Source: a virus
Reading direction: 5' to 3' (one strand)
Length of the DNA stretch: 24,696 nt
IMG/VR virus record: IMGVR_UViG_3300020383_000098
Coordinates: 1 to 24,696 of that record
Shown here: positions 1 to 9,932 of the stretch, piece by piece
Position numbering within the stretch: the first letter of the stretch is position 1
How the letters are laid out: every line of letters starts with the position of its first letter
Translations under genes and position numbers: made by a program
Notes under the pieces: model-generated
What the model was told of the DNA's origin: nothing
The model's input: the letters and a program-made list of their open reading frames with translations, nothing else
The model's database searches: none

Positions 1-1272
1 AACGAAAATATACAAAATTTTACATATGATGATATGCTTGCTTGTAAAAAAATTGCAAGTACAAATGCTGGCTTTGTAATTCCTAGAAGAAATTGGACGA
101 CTGCTACTGTATATGATTATTACAGACACGATTATGGAGAATATATTACAGGTGGAACAACAGCACAAACTTCAAATAGTGGTGCTTCTACTTTATATGA
201 CGCAACTTTTTATGTTTTAACAGCAGCAAGAAATGTATATAAATGTTTAGATAATAATAACGGTGTTGCTTCAACTGTAGAACCTACAGGAACATCAACA
301 ACAATATTAGCAACTGCTGATGGATACAAGTGGAAATATATTTACACTTTAACTGCTGCTCAACAAGCAGAATTTTTATCAGTAGATTTTATGGCAGTTG
401 GTACAAATGGAACAGTTAATGCTGCTGCTGTAGATGGTGCAATCAATATAGTAAAAATTAAAACAGCGGGTTCTGCTGGTACAGATGGAACACATACAGG
501 TGTTCCAATACGAGGAGATGGATCAAGTGGAGTTTGTTCAGTAACCATTGCTTCAGGTGCAGTTACAGCGGTAACCGTAACTACTCCAGGAACAGGATAT
601 ACTTACGCATATATTAAACTTGCAGATATAAATGCTGCTGGTGGTGGTTCATTAATCACTACAGAATTAGATTGTATGATTGAACCAAAAGGTGGACACG
701 GATTTAATGCAGTACAAGAGTTAGGTGGATTTTTTGTTATGTTGAATACAAGTTTAGAAGGAACAGAGTCAGCTAATTCAGGTGACGTAACTGTTGCAAA
801 TGATTTTAGAAAAGTAAGTTTAATAAGAGACCCGAAATCAGGAGGTTCTCCTGCCGCTGCCGCTACATTAAGAGCAACTACAGCTGTTGTTGGTGCGTCT
901 AGTAATTTAACATTTTCAGTTGACGAAAAAATATCACAAGCAAGCACAGGTGCAGTTGGAAAAGTTGTAGAGTGGGATCCAACAAATAAAATATTATATT
1001 ATATTCAACCAAGACACAATGATGAGGGAATAGATACTAACGGTAATCAAACAGCATTTAGTGGCACAAATATTATTACTGGTGCAGATACAAACGCAAC
1101 TTTAACACCTGCAACGACAACAGGTACAGTTAATAGTCAAACATTTTCAAACGGATATTCAAGTTCGGAAATTGACCACGGTTCAGGTGAAATAGTTTAT
1201 GTAGAAAATAGAGCGCCAATCACTAGAGCTGCTGACCAAACCGAAAATATCAAACTGATTATAGAATTTTAG
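1..1272 (+). CDS. 8: Baseplate wedge subunit gp8 (T4-like), 5'-truncated by window edge
   Basis: This is the T4 gp8 family, the baseplate wedge protein that joins gp6/gp7/gp10 in the wedge. The frame is open from base 1, so the true start lies upstream. By comparison with T4 gp8, recalled from memory, about 60 N-terminal residues are missing. Counting from the first in-window Met (base 34), residues 15-21 read VIPRRNW (T4: VIPRRDW). A conserved GYKWKY segment follows near residue 98. The last 28 residues contain GEIVYVENRAPI and DQTENIKL, which closely match the T4 gp8 C-terminus. The protein is longer than T4 gp8 (about 334 aa) because of Gly/Thr/Ala-rich inserted beta segments in the middle, including one (around residue 300, STGAVGKVV) that resembles segments in the next gene. 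It is followed nine bases later by the DUF4815-type gene with an AGGGGAG ribosome binding site, the usual marine T4-like order. The identification is firm; the inserted segments are of unknown role. Confidence 0.9.
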   Translation, partial: NENIQNFTYDDMLACKKIASTNAGFVIPRRNWTTATVYDYYRHDYGEYITGGTTAQTSNSGASTLYDATFYVLTAARNVYKCLDNNNGVASTVEPTGTSTTILATADGYKWKYIYTLTAAQQAEFLSVDFMAVGTNGTVNAAAVDGAINIVKIKTAGSAGTDGTHTGVPIRGDGSSGVCSVTIASGAVTAVTVTTPGTGYTYAYIKLADINAAGGGSLITTELDCMIEPKGGHGFNAVQELGGFFVMLNTSLEGTESANSGDVTVANDFRKVSLIRDPKSGGSPAAAATLRATTAVVGASSNLTFSVDEKISQASTGAVGKVVEWDPTNKILYYIQPRHNDEGIDTNGNQTAFSGTNIITGADTNATLTPATTTGTVNSQTFSNGYSSSEIDHGSGEIVYVENRAPITRAADQTENIKLIIEF

Positions 1273-1281
1273 GGGAGTTAA

Positions 1282-4200
1282 ATGCCAAGTCCAACAGATT
1301 TTAATTTATCGCCCTACTTTGATGACTTTAATGAAAGTAAAAAATTTCATAGAGTTCTATTCAGACCAGCATTTGCTGTACAGGCGAGAGAGTTAACACA
1401 ATCACAGACGCAATTACAAAACCAAGTAGAAAGGGTTAGTGACCATCTATTTGAAAAGGGTGCTATGGTTATACCTGGAGAAATCGGGTACGACTTAAAT
1501 TACACTTCAGTAAAACTTTCCGCAAAATCAAACTCAACATTAGCAGATTATAATGGATTAGAAGTAACAGGTGCAACTTCAGGTCTTGTTGCAAAAGTTA
1601 TAGGTGTATCTATCGCTGATGGAACTGATCCAGATACATTATTTGTAAAATATTTAAAAAGTGGAACAGACACTATATCAACTTCTTTTACTGATACAGA
1701 AACTTTAAATTGTACAATCAATAGTTTGGCTGCTACAGCGACTGTTGCTTCAACACATAAAGGTTGCGCTGCCGAAGTACAAAAAGGAGTTTATTACATT
1801 AATGGATATCACGTTGAAGTTTTACAACAAACAGTAGTACTAGACAAATATACAAACACACCTTCATATAGAGTTGGTTTATTAGTTACAGAATCTTTTG
1901 TAACTCCAAATACAGATGGAAGTTTAAATGATAATGCTCAAGGAACATCAAATCAAAATGCTCCAGGTGCTCATAGATTTAAAATTGATTTAACACTTAC
2001 AAAGAAAACTTTAGCAGCTACAGATGATAAAAATTTCGTAGAATTATTAAGACTATCAGATGGTATTTTACAAAATAGAGTTAGAAATACAGAATATGGA
2101 GTATTAGAAGATACTTTTGCTCGTAGAACATATGACGAGTCAGGAGATTATATTATTAAAGGTTTTGAATTAGATATAAGAGAACATTTACTATCAGGAA
2201 ATAATAGAGGTATTTACGCTTCAGGTGATTCAACTAAACTTGCAATAGGTTTAGCTCCAGGAAAAGCATATGTTAAAGGTTATGAAATAGAAAAATTAGG
2301 AACAACTTTTGTTGATGTAGATAAAGCAAGAGATTTTGATACAGAACCAAACTTTAAAACTAGATTTGATTTAGGTAATTACTTAAACGTAACTAACGTT
2401 TTTGGTACACCAGATATTGGTTTTGTATCAGGTGATATAGAATCATATAAAAATCTTGACTTATATAGTAAGGCAACTGCTGTTAGAGGTGTACCTAATA
2501 CAGCAGCAGGTTCAAGTATTACTCAAATAGGAAGAGCAAAGTCAAGAGGATTTGAATACTCATCTGGTACTGCTGTAAATAATATTTTTTCAAGTGGTAG
2601 TTTAACAAGTTCTATTTTTAAACATTATCTATTTGATGTAGAAACGTACACTCACTTAAATATACTAACAGCTCAAGCTTTTACAACTGGTGAAACTATA
2701 ACAGGTGGTACTTCTGGTGCAACTGGTGTTGTTCAATCAATATCAACAACAGAAACGGCACCAATTACAAATTTAACAGCGGCAAATCCTTGCGTAGTTC
2801 AATGTACTAGTACACATAATTTTTTAGATGGACAACAAGTTACTATTGCAGGTGTAACTTCTTGGGAAATTGATTCAGTTGTAACTACTGGCGGAACATT
2901 TACAGTTAGAGTAGTTAATACTAATGATTTTCAATTATATGGAGTAGATGGAACAACTACTGTTAACTGTACAACAGCAGGCACAGGTGGAACAGCAGCA
3001 CACGGAATTGTAATAGCTTCAAATGTACAAGGTTCATTTATACCAAATGAAATAATTACAGGTGGAACTTCAAGTGCCACAGCAACTTTACAAACAGATG
3101 TTATAGGACGTAAAGCGGCAACAGTTTATGGTTCTTCTGATATTAAAACAATTGGTATGACAGGTTCTCCTGGGTATGTTTCGGATGTAGTGAGAGATAA
3201 TGTTAGTATGACAGGTACACTATCTGTCGCAGGTGCAGGAAAAATAATTAATGGATTTGGTACAAGATTTACAGATGAATTAAAAATTGGAGATAAAATT
3301 ACATATATAACAAATACTCCTCTTGAAGAAACAAATGAAGTTGCTTATATTATTAATGATACAAGTTTTGCAGTAACTTTAGGTGCAGGTGCTGATGTTA
3401 CCAAATCATCTTTTACTAGAGGACGAGGTGCAGTAAAAGAACCAAGTAAAAATACTTCTATCTTTAAAATGCCTTATGAAACTATTAAGACATTAAAGAC
3501 AACTGTTAATTCAGGAATAACAGATACAAATTTTGCAATTAGAAGACATTTCACAGCAACATTATCAGGTAATGGTGACGCTTCAATTACAGCAGGAACA
3601 AATGAAACATTTAGTGGATTAAAAGAATCAGATTATACTGTTTCTATTATGGCAACTGGTGCTATAGGAGATGTATTAAGTTTAAATGGTAATAACCATT
3701 TAGCACAACCAATATTTACTTTAGCAGGTTCTCCAACTGGTAAAACTTTAACATTAAATTTTGGTACTAATTATGCAGGACATAAAGTAAAAATATTAGC
3801 AACAGTTAATCGTTCAGTTGCAAGTTCTAAAACTAAAACATTAAATCCAGCACAAACAGTACAAATTGCTACACAAGCAACTGTTGAGTCTGGTGTATGT
3901 GGATTAGGTAGAGCAGATGTTTATAAAATTAATAACATTTATATGGCAGCAGATTTTTCTACAAATGCTATAGCTGGTGATACAGATATTACAGATAGAT
4001 TTAATTTAGATACAGGACAAAGAGATAACTTCTATGACATTGGAAGAATTAAATTAAAAACTGGTGCATTAACACCAACAGGAAGATTACTGGTTAATTT
4101 TGATTATTTCTCTCACGGTTCTGGAGATTATTTTGATGTAGACTCTTATGCAGGTATTGTTGATTATGAAAATATACCAGCATACGAATCATCAACAACT

Positions 4201-7200
4201 AATGAAAGATTTGAATTAAGAGATTGTTTAGATTTTAGACCAAGAGTTGATGACGCTTCAACAGTAAATTCAGGTCTACAAGACCGTTCATATGATGGAA
4301 CAGGAGCTTCTACAGTTGATTCAGTTAAATTTGGTACAGACATAACATCCGATTTTGAATATTATTTACAAAGAGTTGATAAAATATTTTTAGATTCAAC
4401 TGGACAATTCCAAATATTGAGTGGTGCAAGTTCAGCAACACCAGATGTTCCTGGTTCTTTAGATAATGCTATGCATATGTACACTTTATATTTACCAAGT
4501 TATGGATTAGATACAGCTGATGTTAGTATAGAAACAGTTGACAACCGAAGATATACAATGAGAGATATTGGACATTTAGAAAGAAGAATAACAAATGTTG
4601 AATATTATACTCAATTGTCTTTATTAGAAGTTGCTGCTCAAACATTACAAATACAAGACGCTGATGGATTTGATAGATTTAAAAATGGATTTGTTGTAGA
4701 TAATTTTACAGGACACGCAATAGGTGACCCAGGAAATGTAGATTATAAAGTTTCAATGGATATGGCAAAAGGTGAAATGAGACCAACATTCCACGAGGAT
4801 GCTATTCAACTTATTGAAAGTGATGGTGATGGTACATCTATTCTTGCCGCTGATAGAACAGATGGACAATATCAAAAAACAGGAGATTTAATTACATTAC
4901 CTTATAGTGAAACTGCTTTAATAACTCAACCATATGCAAGTAAATCAATTAATGTTAACCCATTTGGAATATTTACTTGGATAGGTTCAATTGCATTAAC
5001 ACCAGCAAATGATGAATGGAAAGAAACAGAAAGAGCACCAGAATTAACAATTACAAATGATGATGGTACTTGGGATACTTTAGTTCAAAATTCTGGTAAT
5101 CCAAATATGACATCTGTAGAATTAGGCACAGTTTGGAACGAGTGGACAAATAATTGGACTGGAACATCAACAACTAATAGTACAGAAAATTATGAAATAA
5201 GAGGTGGTCACGGTTGGAGACAAATGCAAAGAGATATCCAAACGACTACTCAAACTGGAACAAAAACAAGAACAGGAATTAGACAAGTATTAGTTCCAAA
5301 AACTGTTACTCAAAATATTGGTGATAGAATTATAAGTGTAGCATTTGTTCCGTTTATTAGAAGTAGAACGGTATCATTTACTGCTACAAGAATGAGACCA
5401 AATACAAGAGTATATGCTTTCTTTGATAGTGATGATATATCTACTTTCATAACACCAGACGGTGGTTCTTTAGGTGGTAATCTTGTCACGGATGCTAACG
5501 GTGCTGTAACAGGAACTTTTACAATACCTGACCCGAAAGTGGATGCAAATCCAAGATGGCGAACAGGTCAAAGAATTTTTAGATTAACAAGTTCATCTAC
5601 AAATGTTTTAACACAAGCACCAGATACAGCTGCTAATGCTGAATATATTGCTAGAGGTATTATAGAAACAGTACAAAATACAATTATTTCTACAAGAACA
5701 GCAGGTATAGAATTTAGAGCAACTAACGAAACAGAAAATGTAACTAGAACGGATGTCCAACGAGGGGCAGCTAGACAAGTTGGTTATCACGATCCATTAG
5801 CACAAACATTTATGATTGATGACGCTGGAGGTGTTTTCTTAACATCTATGGATTTATTTTTCAGTTCTAAAGACGCTAATGTACCTTTAACTTTACAAAT
5901 TAGAAATACTGTAAATGGTTATCCAGGACAAAATATATTACCGTTTAGTGAAGTGTCATTAAATCCACCTTCGGTTAATATAAGTGCTGACGCAACAGTT
6001 AAAACTACATTTACTTTCCCAAGTCCTGTATATTTACAGGAAAATACAGAATATTCTTTTGTATTAATGGCAAACTCAACTGATTACAATTGTTATGTTG
6101 GTAGATTGGGAGAAACTGTAATAGGTTCAGATAGAACAATATCAGCACAACCATACGCTGGAGTAATGTTTAAATCACAAAATGGTGTGACTTGGACAAC
6201 TGAACAAAACGAAGATATTAAATTTACATTGAAGAGAGCAGAATTTGAAAATGTAACTGGAGATGTTATGTTGACAAATGATACTTTACCTGCTAGAACA
6301 CTTAAACTTAATCCATTACGTACAACAAATGCGTCAGGTGTAGTTAGAGTTTATCATCCAAATCACGGAATGCACGGCACATCAAATAATGTGACCATTG
6401 CAGGAGTGCCAGCTGGTACTTATAATGGATTAGCGCATACTTCAATTAATGGAACATACACAACTATATCAAACATAACTTTAGATAGTTATGATATACT
6501 AATACCAGGTTCAACAAATGCAAATGCAAGTGGAGATATTGGCGGTATTACGGTAACAGCAACACAAAATAGAAAATATGATGTATTAAATTTATCAGGT
6601 GTTCAAACAATGAAATTACCTGGTACAAGTATTGAATGGTATATTAGACCAACTACTGGACAATCAATGCACGGTGCAGAATCAGAATTTAGTTTAACTT
6701 CAATGGCAAATAAAATTGCTGTTGTTAATTCTGAAAATATACATTTTAATAGTCCGAAAGCTGTAATGAGTGGAATAAATGAAACAAATGAAATGTCAAG
6801 TCAAAAATCTTTTTTCTTAAATTTAAAACTTATAAGTTCTAATACAAAACTTTCACCAGTTTTAGATACACAACGAATGAGTGCTTTTATGATTTCAAAT
6901 AGATTAAATAATCCTAGCTCTAGTAATACACCAGAATTTGTTGATGATATTGCTTCAACTGGTTCATCAACAGCAGCTCTTTATCTAACCAAACCTGTGG
7001 TATTAGAAAATTCATCAACTTCTTTAGATGTTAGACTGACTTCAAATGTTAGGTCAAGTTCAGTAGTACAAGTTTATCATAGAACATTAGGACCAGAAGA
7101 TGAAAGAAAAATTGAGGATTTATCTTGGACACCATTTAATACAGATGGTTCGGAAGATACAGCAATAACACCTGCTGAAAATGACACAACATTTAAAGAA

Positions 7201-7326
7201 TACAAATATTCAGTAGCTAGTTTGAATCAATTTACATCTTTTCAAATTAAAATAGTAATGAAAGGGTCAATATCATCATATCCTCCAATTGTAAGAGATA
7301 TGAGAACGATAGCATTGGCGATATAA
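1282..7326 (+). CDS. Very large virion/baseplate protein, DUF4815-type N-terminus
   Basis: This is a 2014-aa structural protein. Its N-terminus (residues 7-60, FNLSPYFDDFN, then FRPAFAVQARELTQSQ) matches my recollection of the DUF4815 proteins that sit next to gp8 in cyanophages and pelagiphages and are taken to be baseplate components. The body is Thr/Ser/Gly/Asn-rich beta sequence. Visible internal modules are TGATSG near residue 94, ITGGTSGATG near 473 and ITGGTSSATA near 592. Two domains of a shared pattern (H-N/G-F/M, then VTIAGV, then a closing beta hairpin) lie at about 509-560 and 1689-1754; the first, ending TNDFQLYGVDG, resembles FCCH-like domains seen in phage tail proteins. There is no signal peptide or membrane segment. 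The start has a strong AGGGGAG site. It is probably part of the baseplate periphery or fibre attachment. The exact T4 counterpart (gp9/gp10/gp11 region) cannot be assigned from sequence reading alone. Confidence 0.85.
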   Translation: MPSPTDFNLSPYFDDFNESKKFHRVLFRPAFAVQARELTQSQTQLQNQVERVSDHLFEKGAMVIPGEIGYDLNYTSVKLSAKSNSTLADYNGLEVTGATSGLVAKVIGVSIADGTDPDTLFVKYLKSGTDTISTSFTDTETLNCTINSLAATATVASTHKGCAAEVQKGVYYINGYHVEVLQQTVVLDKYTNTPSYRVGLLVTESFVTPNTDGSLNDNAQGTSNQNAPGAHRFKIDLTLTKKTLAATDDKNFVELLRLSDGILQNRVRNTEYGVLEDTFARRTYDESGDYIIKGFELDIREHLLSGNNRGIYASGDSTKLAIGLAPGKAYVKGYEIEKLGTTFVDVDKARDFDTEPNFKTRFDLGNYLNVTNVFGTPDIGFVSGDIESYKNLDLYSKATAVRGVPNTAAGSSITQIGRAKSRGFEYSSGTAVNNIFSSGSLTSSIFKHYLFDVETYTHLNILTAQAFTTGETITGGTSGATGVVQSISTTETAPITNLTAANPCVVQCTSTHNFLDGQQVTIAGVTSWEIDSVVTTGGTFTVRVVNTNDFQLYGVDGTTTVNCTTAGTGGTAAHGIVIASNVQGSFIPNEIITGGTSSATATLQTDVIGRKAATVYGSSDIKTIGMTGSPGYVSDVVRDNVSMTGTLSVAGAGKIINGFGTRFTDELKIGDKITYITNTPLEETNEVAYIINDTSFAVTLGAGADVTKSSFTRGRGAVKEPSKNTSIFKMPYETIKTLKTTVNSGITDTNFAIRRHFTATLSGNGDASITAGTNETFSGLKESDYTVSIMATGAIGDVLSLNGNNHLAQPIFTLAGSPTGKTLTLNFGTNYAGHKVKILATVNRSVASSKTKTLNPAQTVQIATQATVESGVCGLGRADVYKINNIYMAADFSTNAIAGDTDITDRFNLDTGQRDNFYDIGRIKLKTGALTPTGRLLVNFDYFSHGSGDYFDVDSYAGIVDYENIPAYESSTTNERFELRDCLDFRPRVDDASTVNSGLQDRSYDGTGASTVDSVKFGTDITSDFEYYLQRVDKIFLDSTGQFQILSGASSATPDVPGSLDNAMHMYTLYLPSYGLDTADVSIETVDNRRYTMRDIGHLERRITNVEYYTQLSLLEVAAQTLQIQDADGFDRFKNGFVVDNFTGHAIGDPGNVDYKVSMDMAKGEMRPTFHEDAIQLIESDGDGTSILAADRTDGQYQKTGDLITLPYSETALITQPYASKSINVNPFGIFTWIGSIALTPANDEWKETERAPELTITNDDGTWDTLVQNSGNPNMTSVELGTVWNEWTNNWTGTSTTNSTENYEIRGGHGWRQMQRDIQTTTQTGTKTRTGIRQVLVPKTVTQNIGDRIISVAFVPFIRSRTVSFTATRMRPNTRVYAFFDSDDISTFITPDGGSLGGNLVTDANGAVTGTFTIPDPKVDANPRWRTGQRIFRLTSSSTNVLTQAPDTAANAEYIARGIIETVQNTIISTRTAGIEFRATNETENVTRTDVQRGAARQVGYHDPLAQTFMIDDAGGVFLTSMDLFFSSKDANVPLTLQIRNTVNGYPGQNILPFSEVSLNPPSVNISADATVKTTFTFPSPVYLQENTEYSFVLMANSTDYNCYVGRLGETVIGSDRTISAQPYAGVMFKSQNGVTWTTEQNEDIKFTLKRAEFENVTGDVMLTNDTLPARTLKLNPLRTTNASGVVRVYHPNHGMHGTSNNVTIAGVPAGTYNGLAHTSINGTYTTISNITLDSYDILIPGSTNANASGDIGGITVTATQNRKYDVLNLSGVQTMKLPGTSIEWYIRPTTGQSMHGAESEFSLTSMANKIAVVNSENIHFNSPKAVMSGINETNEMSSQKSFFLNLKLISSNTKLSPVLDTQRMSAFMISNRLNNPSSSNTPEFVDDIASTGSSTAALYLTKPVVLENSSTSLDVRLTSNVRSSSVVQVYHRTLGPEDERKIEDLSWTPFNTDGSEDTAITPAENDTTFKEYKYSVASLNQFTSFQIKIVMKGSISSYPPIVRDMRTIALAI

Positions 7327-7327
7327 A

Positions 7328-7549
7328 ATGGCAAACGGAATATTGAAAGTTGAAGGACACGCAGATTTAATTAGAGATGTTAGAACCAATGCAATAGTTA
7401 AAACAAGTAATGAATATGCTGTCTATATGAAAAGAACAAGACAAAGAGAAGAGAACGCAGACAGATTAAGAGGTATGTGTTCCGAGATAAATAATTTAAA
7501 GAAAGAATTAAGAGAAATAAAAGATTTAATTAAGAAGGTTATAAAATAA
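7328..7549 (+). CDS. Small basic coiled-coil protein in tail module
   Basis: This 73-aa protein starts one base after the stop of the giant structural gene and ends one base before the next ATG, so it is almost certainly translated with them. The N-terminal half (GILKVEGHADLIRDVRTNAIV) looks like a short folded segment. Residues 45-73 are a Lys/Glu-rich amphipathic helix with heptad-like hydrophobic spacing (CSEINNLKKELREIKDLIKK), suggesting a coiled coil. There is no enzyme motif. Small proteins with a VKGH/VEGH-like start and a charged helical tail occur between baseplate genes in marine T4-like phages, as I recall. It could be a small baseplate or fibre-assembly protein, but no function can be assigned. 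Confidence 0.75.
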   Translation: MANGILKVEGHADLIRDVRTNAIVKTSNEYAVYMKRTRQREENADRLRGMCSEINNLKKELREIKDLIKKVIK

Positions 7550-7550
7550 A

Positions 7551-8483
7551 ATGGCTGTAAGAAATATAGCAATAACAGATACACTAGAACAATTTAGAAC
7601 AAATTTTAACGATATGTGTCTAAATGATTTTGGAGATATTGGAACTTTAGACTCTTCAATGTCAGCAACTAGTGTTATTGGTGCAGTTAATGAATTAGCT
7701 GCTCAAATATTTTCTGCTGCTGGTTGGAAGATGGAAGATTCTTCTTCAACAACACAAACAGTTGGTGCAGGTCAAACTGCTACATTTAAAGGTGTTTCAA
7801 ACCAAACAACTGCCGTTGTATCTGTTCCAGATATTTTAACAATTGGTTTAACAAATGTTGTTAATATTACTACTTCTTTATCGGCTCCAATTGTATCTGC
7901 AGGAAGTTTAACTTTAACAAATGGTTCTATTACAGATTCAAGTGGTTCTATAGATTTTGGTAATGACCATATAACAACAACTGGTACCCTACAAGCAAAT
8001 AATATCCAAGCGCCGACTATTACAACTACAGGTGGGACTTCGGTATTAGGAACAGTTTCAATAGTTGGTAATACATTTTCATCTACAGATTCTACTGTAA
8101 TTAATTTTGATGATGATGTTCAAGTTGAAGGAACATTAAGAACAAATACTATTTCTGCTCGCACAGGAGATAGTGTTAGTTTTGGAAATAGTCATATATC
8201 AACAAATAATATAACAACAGGTGGTTATATTTACTTAACAGGTGCAAATAGCAATTTAGGTATTTATTTTGAAGGTGCAACAAATGACGCATTTAAAACA
8301 TATATAAGACCTACAGACCCTACAGCAGAAAGAATAGTAACATTACCTGATTTAACTGGAATTGCAGTTTTAGATACTTCAACAGGATATGGAACAGGTA
8401 GTATCTTTACAGCTTCATCAACTTTAATAATATACAATTCAGCAGGGGTAGCGCAAAAGACGATTGTTGGTAGTGCTACATAG
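7551..8483 (+). CDS. Fibre-like virion structural protein
   Basis: This is a 310-aa Thr/Ser/Asn/Gly-rich protein. Residues 1-60 form a mixed helical head (TLEQFRTNFNDMCLNDFGDIGTL, broken into shorter stretches by Gly). The remainder is repeating short beta segments: SIDFGNDHITTTGTLQANNI near 135-155 and SVSFGNSHISTNNITTGGY near 205-225 are variants of one unit. Residues about 236-275 (YFEGATNDAF, then DPTAERIVTLPDLTG) are the motif that recurs in tail fibre-like proteins of marine T4-like phages. The start ATG follows the preceding stop by one base. It is preceded by baseplate genes and followed by another fibre-like gene, so it is probably a baseplate-attached fibre or spike protein exposed on the virion. 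It has no catalytic motifs or chaperone domain. Confidence 0.8.
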   Translation: MAVRNIAITDTLEQFRTNFNDMCLNDFGDIGTLDSSMSATSVIGAVNELAAQIFSAAGWKMEDSSSTTQTVGAGQTATFKGVSNQTTAVVSVPDILTIGLTNVVNITTSLSAPIVSAGSLTLTNGSITDSSGSIDFGNDHITTTGTLQANNIQAPTITTTGGTSVLGTVSIVGNTFSSTDSTVINFDDDVQVEGTLRTNTISARTGDSVSFGNSHISTNNITTGGYIYLTGANSNLGIYFEGATNDAFKTYIRPTDPTAERIVTLPDLTGIAVLDTSTGYGTGSIFTASSTLIIYNSAGVAQKTIVGSAT

Positions 8484-8494
8484 GAGATTTAATT

Positions 8495-9424
8495 ATGGCT
8501 GTACGAGCTCCTTTATACTATAACGGCAATGATTTAAAAGAGATGTCTTCTGCCGAAGTAGACCAAATAATAGCACAAGCAATTTATCAATATTCACAAA
8601 CACCATCTGTTGTATTATCAGTAGTAGGTTCTGGCGGAAACGTAGGAACAATAACTGATACAAGACAACAAGCGGGTGCTATGTTAACACACGCTTCAAC
8701 ATTTCCAAATGAAGCAACAACACCAGAACCTACAACGGTAACTATTAGTTATGATAAAATAAATCAAACTGTAACCTCTGGTTCAGCTCCAACTGATTCA
8801 GGAAAAAGTTGGCCTGTCTATAGAACAGCAGGTAATGATATTCAAGCAATGACGTTGCAAGATGTTAAAGATACATTTATACATCCTGCTATTGATTTAT
8901 TGACAGCGGCAACTACAACAACTGAACAAGCTGGAACATATCATATTAATAATTCAAATAGTGTTGCAGGTTCTACTTTAGTTGACGCAACAGCAATTTT
9001 TGTAAATACTCAAGCAGATACAACTGCTTATGCTGCTGGAGATATTCCTGAAGATTTAGACCAACCTACAACAATTGCAAGTTATTATTTGCATAGAGTA
9101 GATGGTGTTGATACTACTATAACAAGAAGTCCACTTTATGTAACTGGTGGAAATGATTTACAAGATTATACAGAAGTTGCTTTTGAAACTTTATTAGCAA
9201 GTCATATTAAATATACTGCCGCTGCTTCAGTAGATGGTTATAAAATAACTTATAGTTATGCAAGTGGAACAAATAGAGGGACTGGTATGGCAGATACAAT
9301 ACTGACAGGTACAGGAGATTATCAAACACATCAAGCGGGTGGAGATGATTATAGAGCGCAAGAATTTCCAAATGGTACACCTACAACATCAAATACTTGG
9401 TATTTGAAAATATTAAAATCGTAA
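8495..9424 (+). CDS. Virion protein with three PLY-GND repeats
   Basis: This 309-aa protein has a GGAG ribosome binding site in the 11-base gap before it. Three copies of a repeat are visible: residues 6-30 (PLYYNGNDLKEMSSAEVDQI), 107-133 (PVYRTAGNDIQAMTLQDVKD) and 213-240 (PLYVTGGNDLQDYTEVAFET). Each is an aromatic beta strand, a GND turn, then an acidic amphipathic helix. The segments between repeats are Thr/Ser/Gly-rich beta sequence. This repeat-plus-spacer design and the position between fibre-like genes indicate a structural component of the tail or fibre. The family looks like an uncharacterised virion protein of marine T4-like phages. There is no enzymatic motif. The spacing of roughly 105 residues between repeats suggests a protein made of three similar domains. 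Confidence 0.75.
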   Translation: MAVRAPLYYNGNDLKEMSSAEVDQIIAQAIYQYSQTPSVVLSVVGSGGNVGTITDTRQQAGAMLTHASTFPNEATTPEPTTVTISYDKINQTVTSGSAPTDSGKSWPVYRTAGNDIQAMTLQDVKDTFIHPAIDLLTAATTTTEQAGTYHINNSNSVAGSTLVDATAIFVNTQADTTAYAAGDIPEDLDQPTTIASYYLHRVDGVDTTITRSPLYVTGGNDLQDYTEVAFETLLASHIKYTAAASVDGYKITYSYASGTNRGTGMADTILTGTGDYQTHQAGGDDYRAQEFPNGTPTTSNTWYLKILKS

Positions 9425-9440
9425 ATTATAGGAGTAGATT

Positions 9441-9932
9441 ATGATTAATGAAGAAAATTTTATAACAGCACATTTCATAGATAATGAAAGAAAAAATATT
9501 GAAGTATTATTAAAAAGTGATGACGGAACAGCAGTCAATCCACATATACTTGAATATGATGTTAGTAATCCAAATTGTCAAGAATTATTAAAGTTTATTT
9601 CTTTAGACCAACTTCACGAAAATACTTATACTAAAAAACAAGAAGAACGAAAAGTTTTTGAGGCAATGATAAAAAGGGTTGCTCGGAAGGAAGGTCTTAT
9701 AAAAAGAATAATAGAAGATGTTGATCCTGATTTTTTTAAATTATTGTTTGACTTTTTATTGAGTAATAAGAAAGAACATATTGATAGATTGTTTAATTTT
9801 AAGATTTTTATATTTGAACAAGATGTTGTAAAAAATTCTAAAAATGAAACTATTAAATCTGCTATTAGAAAATCTAAAACACCATTAGAGGCATTAGATA
9901 ACTTTTTAATTATCTGGAAAGAAAGTAATTAG
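9441..9932 (+). CDS. Unknown 163-aa protein closing the left structural block
   Basis: I do not recognise this gene. An AGGAG site (TATAGGAGTAGATT) precedes the ATG. The N-terminal 55 residues look like a small beta domain (ITAHFIDNERKNIEVLLKSD). The rest is predicted helical and charged (KKQEERKVFEAMIKRVARKEGLI, then DFFKLLFDFLLSNKKEH), without Cys/His clusters, membrane helices or Walker motifs. The composition differs from the Thr/Ser/Gly-rich virion genes to its left, so it is more likely an assembly or regulatory protein than a fibre. Its stop overlaps the 3' end of the leftward operon by 23 bases, so the two transcription units run into each other. It may belong to the late transcript of the tail genes. 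Confidence 0.7.
   Translation: MINEENFITAHFIDNERKNIEVLLKSDDGTAVNPHILEYDVSNPNCQELLKFISLDQLHENTYTKKQEERKVFEAMIKRVARKEGLIKRIIEDVDPDFFKLLFDFLLSNKKEHIDRLFNFKIFIFEQDVVKNSKNETIKSAIRKSKTPLEALDNFLIIWKESN

Noticed and set aside
603-947. Open frame of 114 codons on the minus strand
   Set aside because: It is fully inside the gp8 homologue, which has strong family motifs; no start signals and no recognisable domain.
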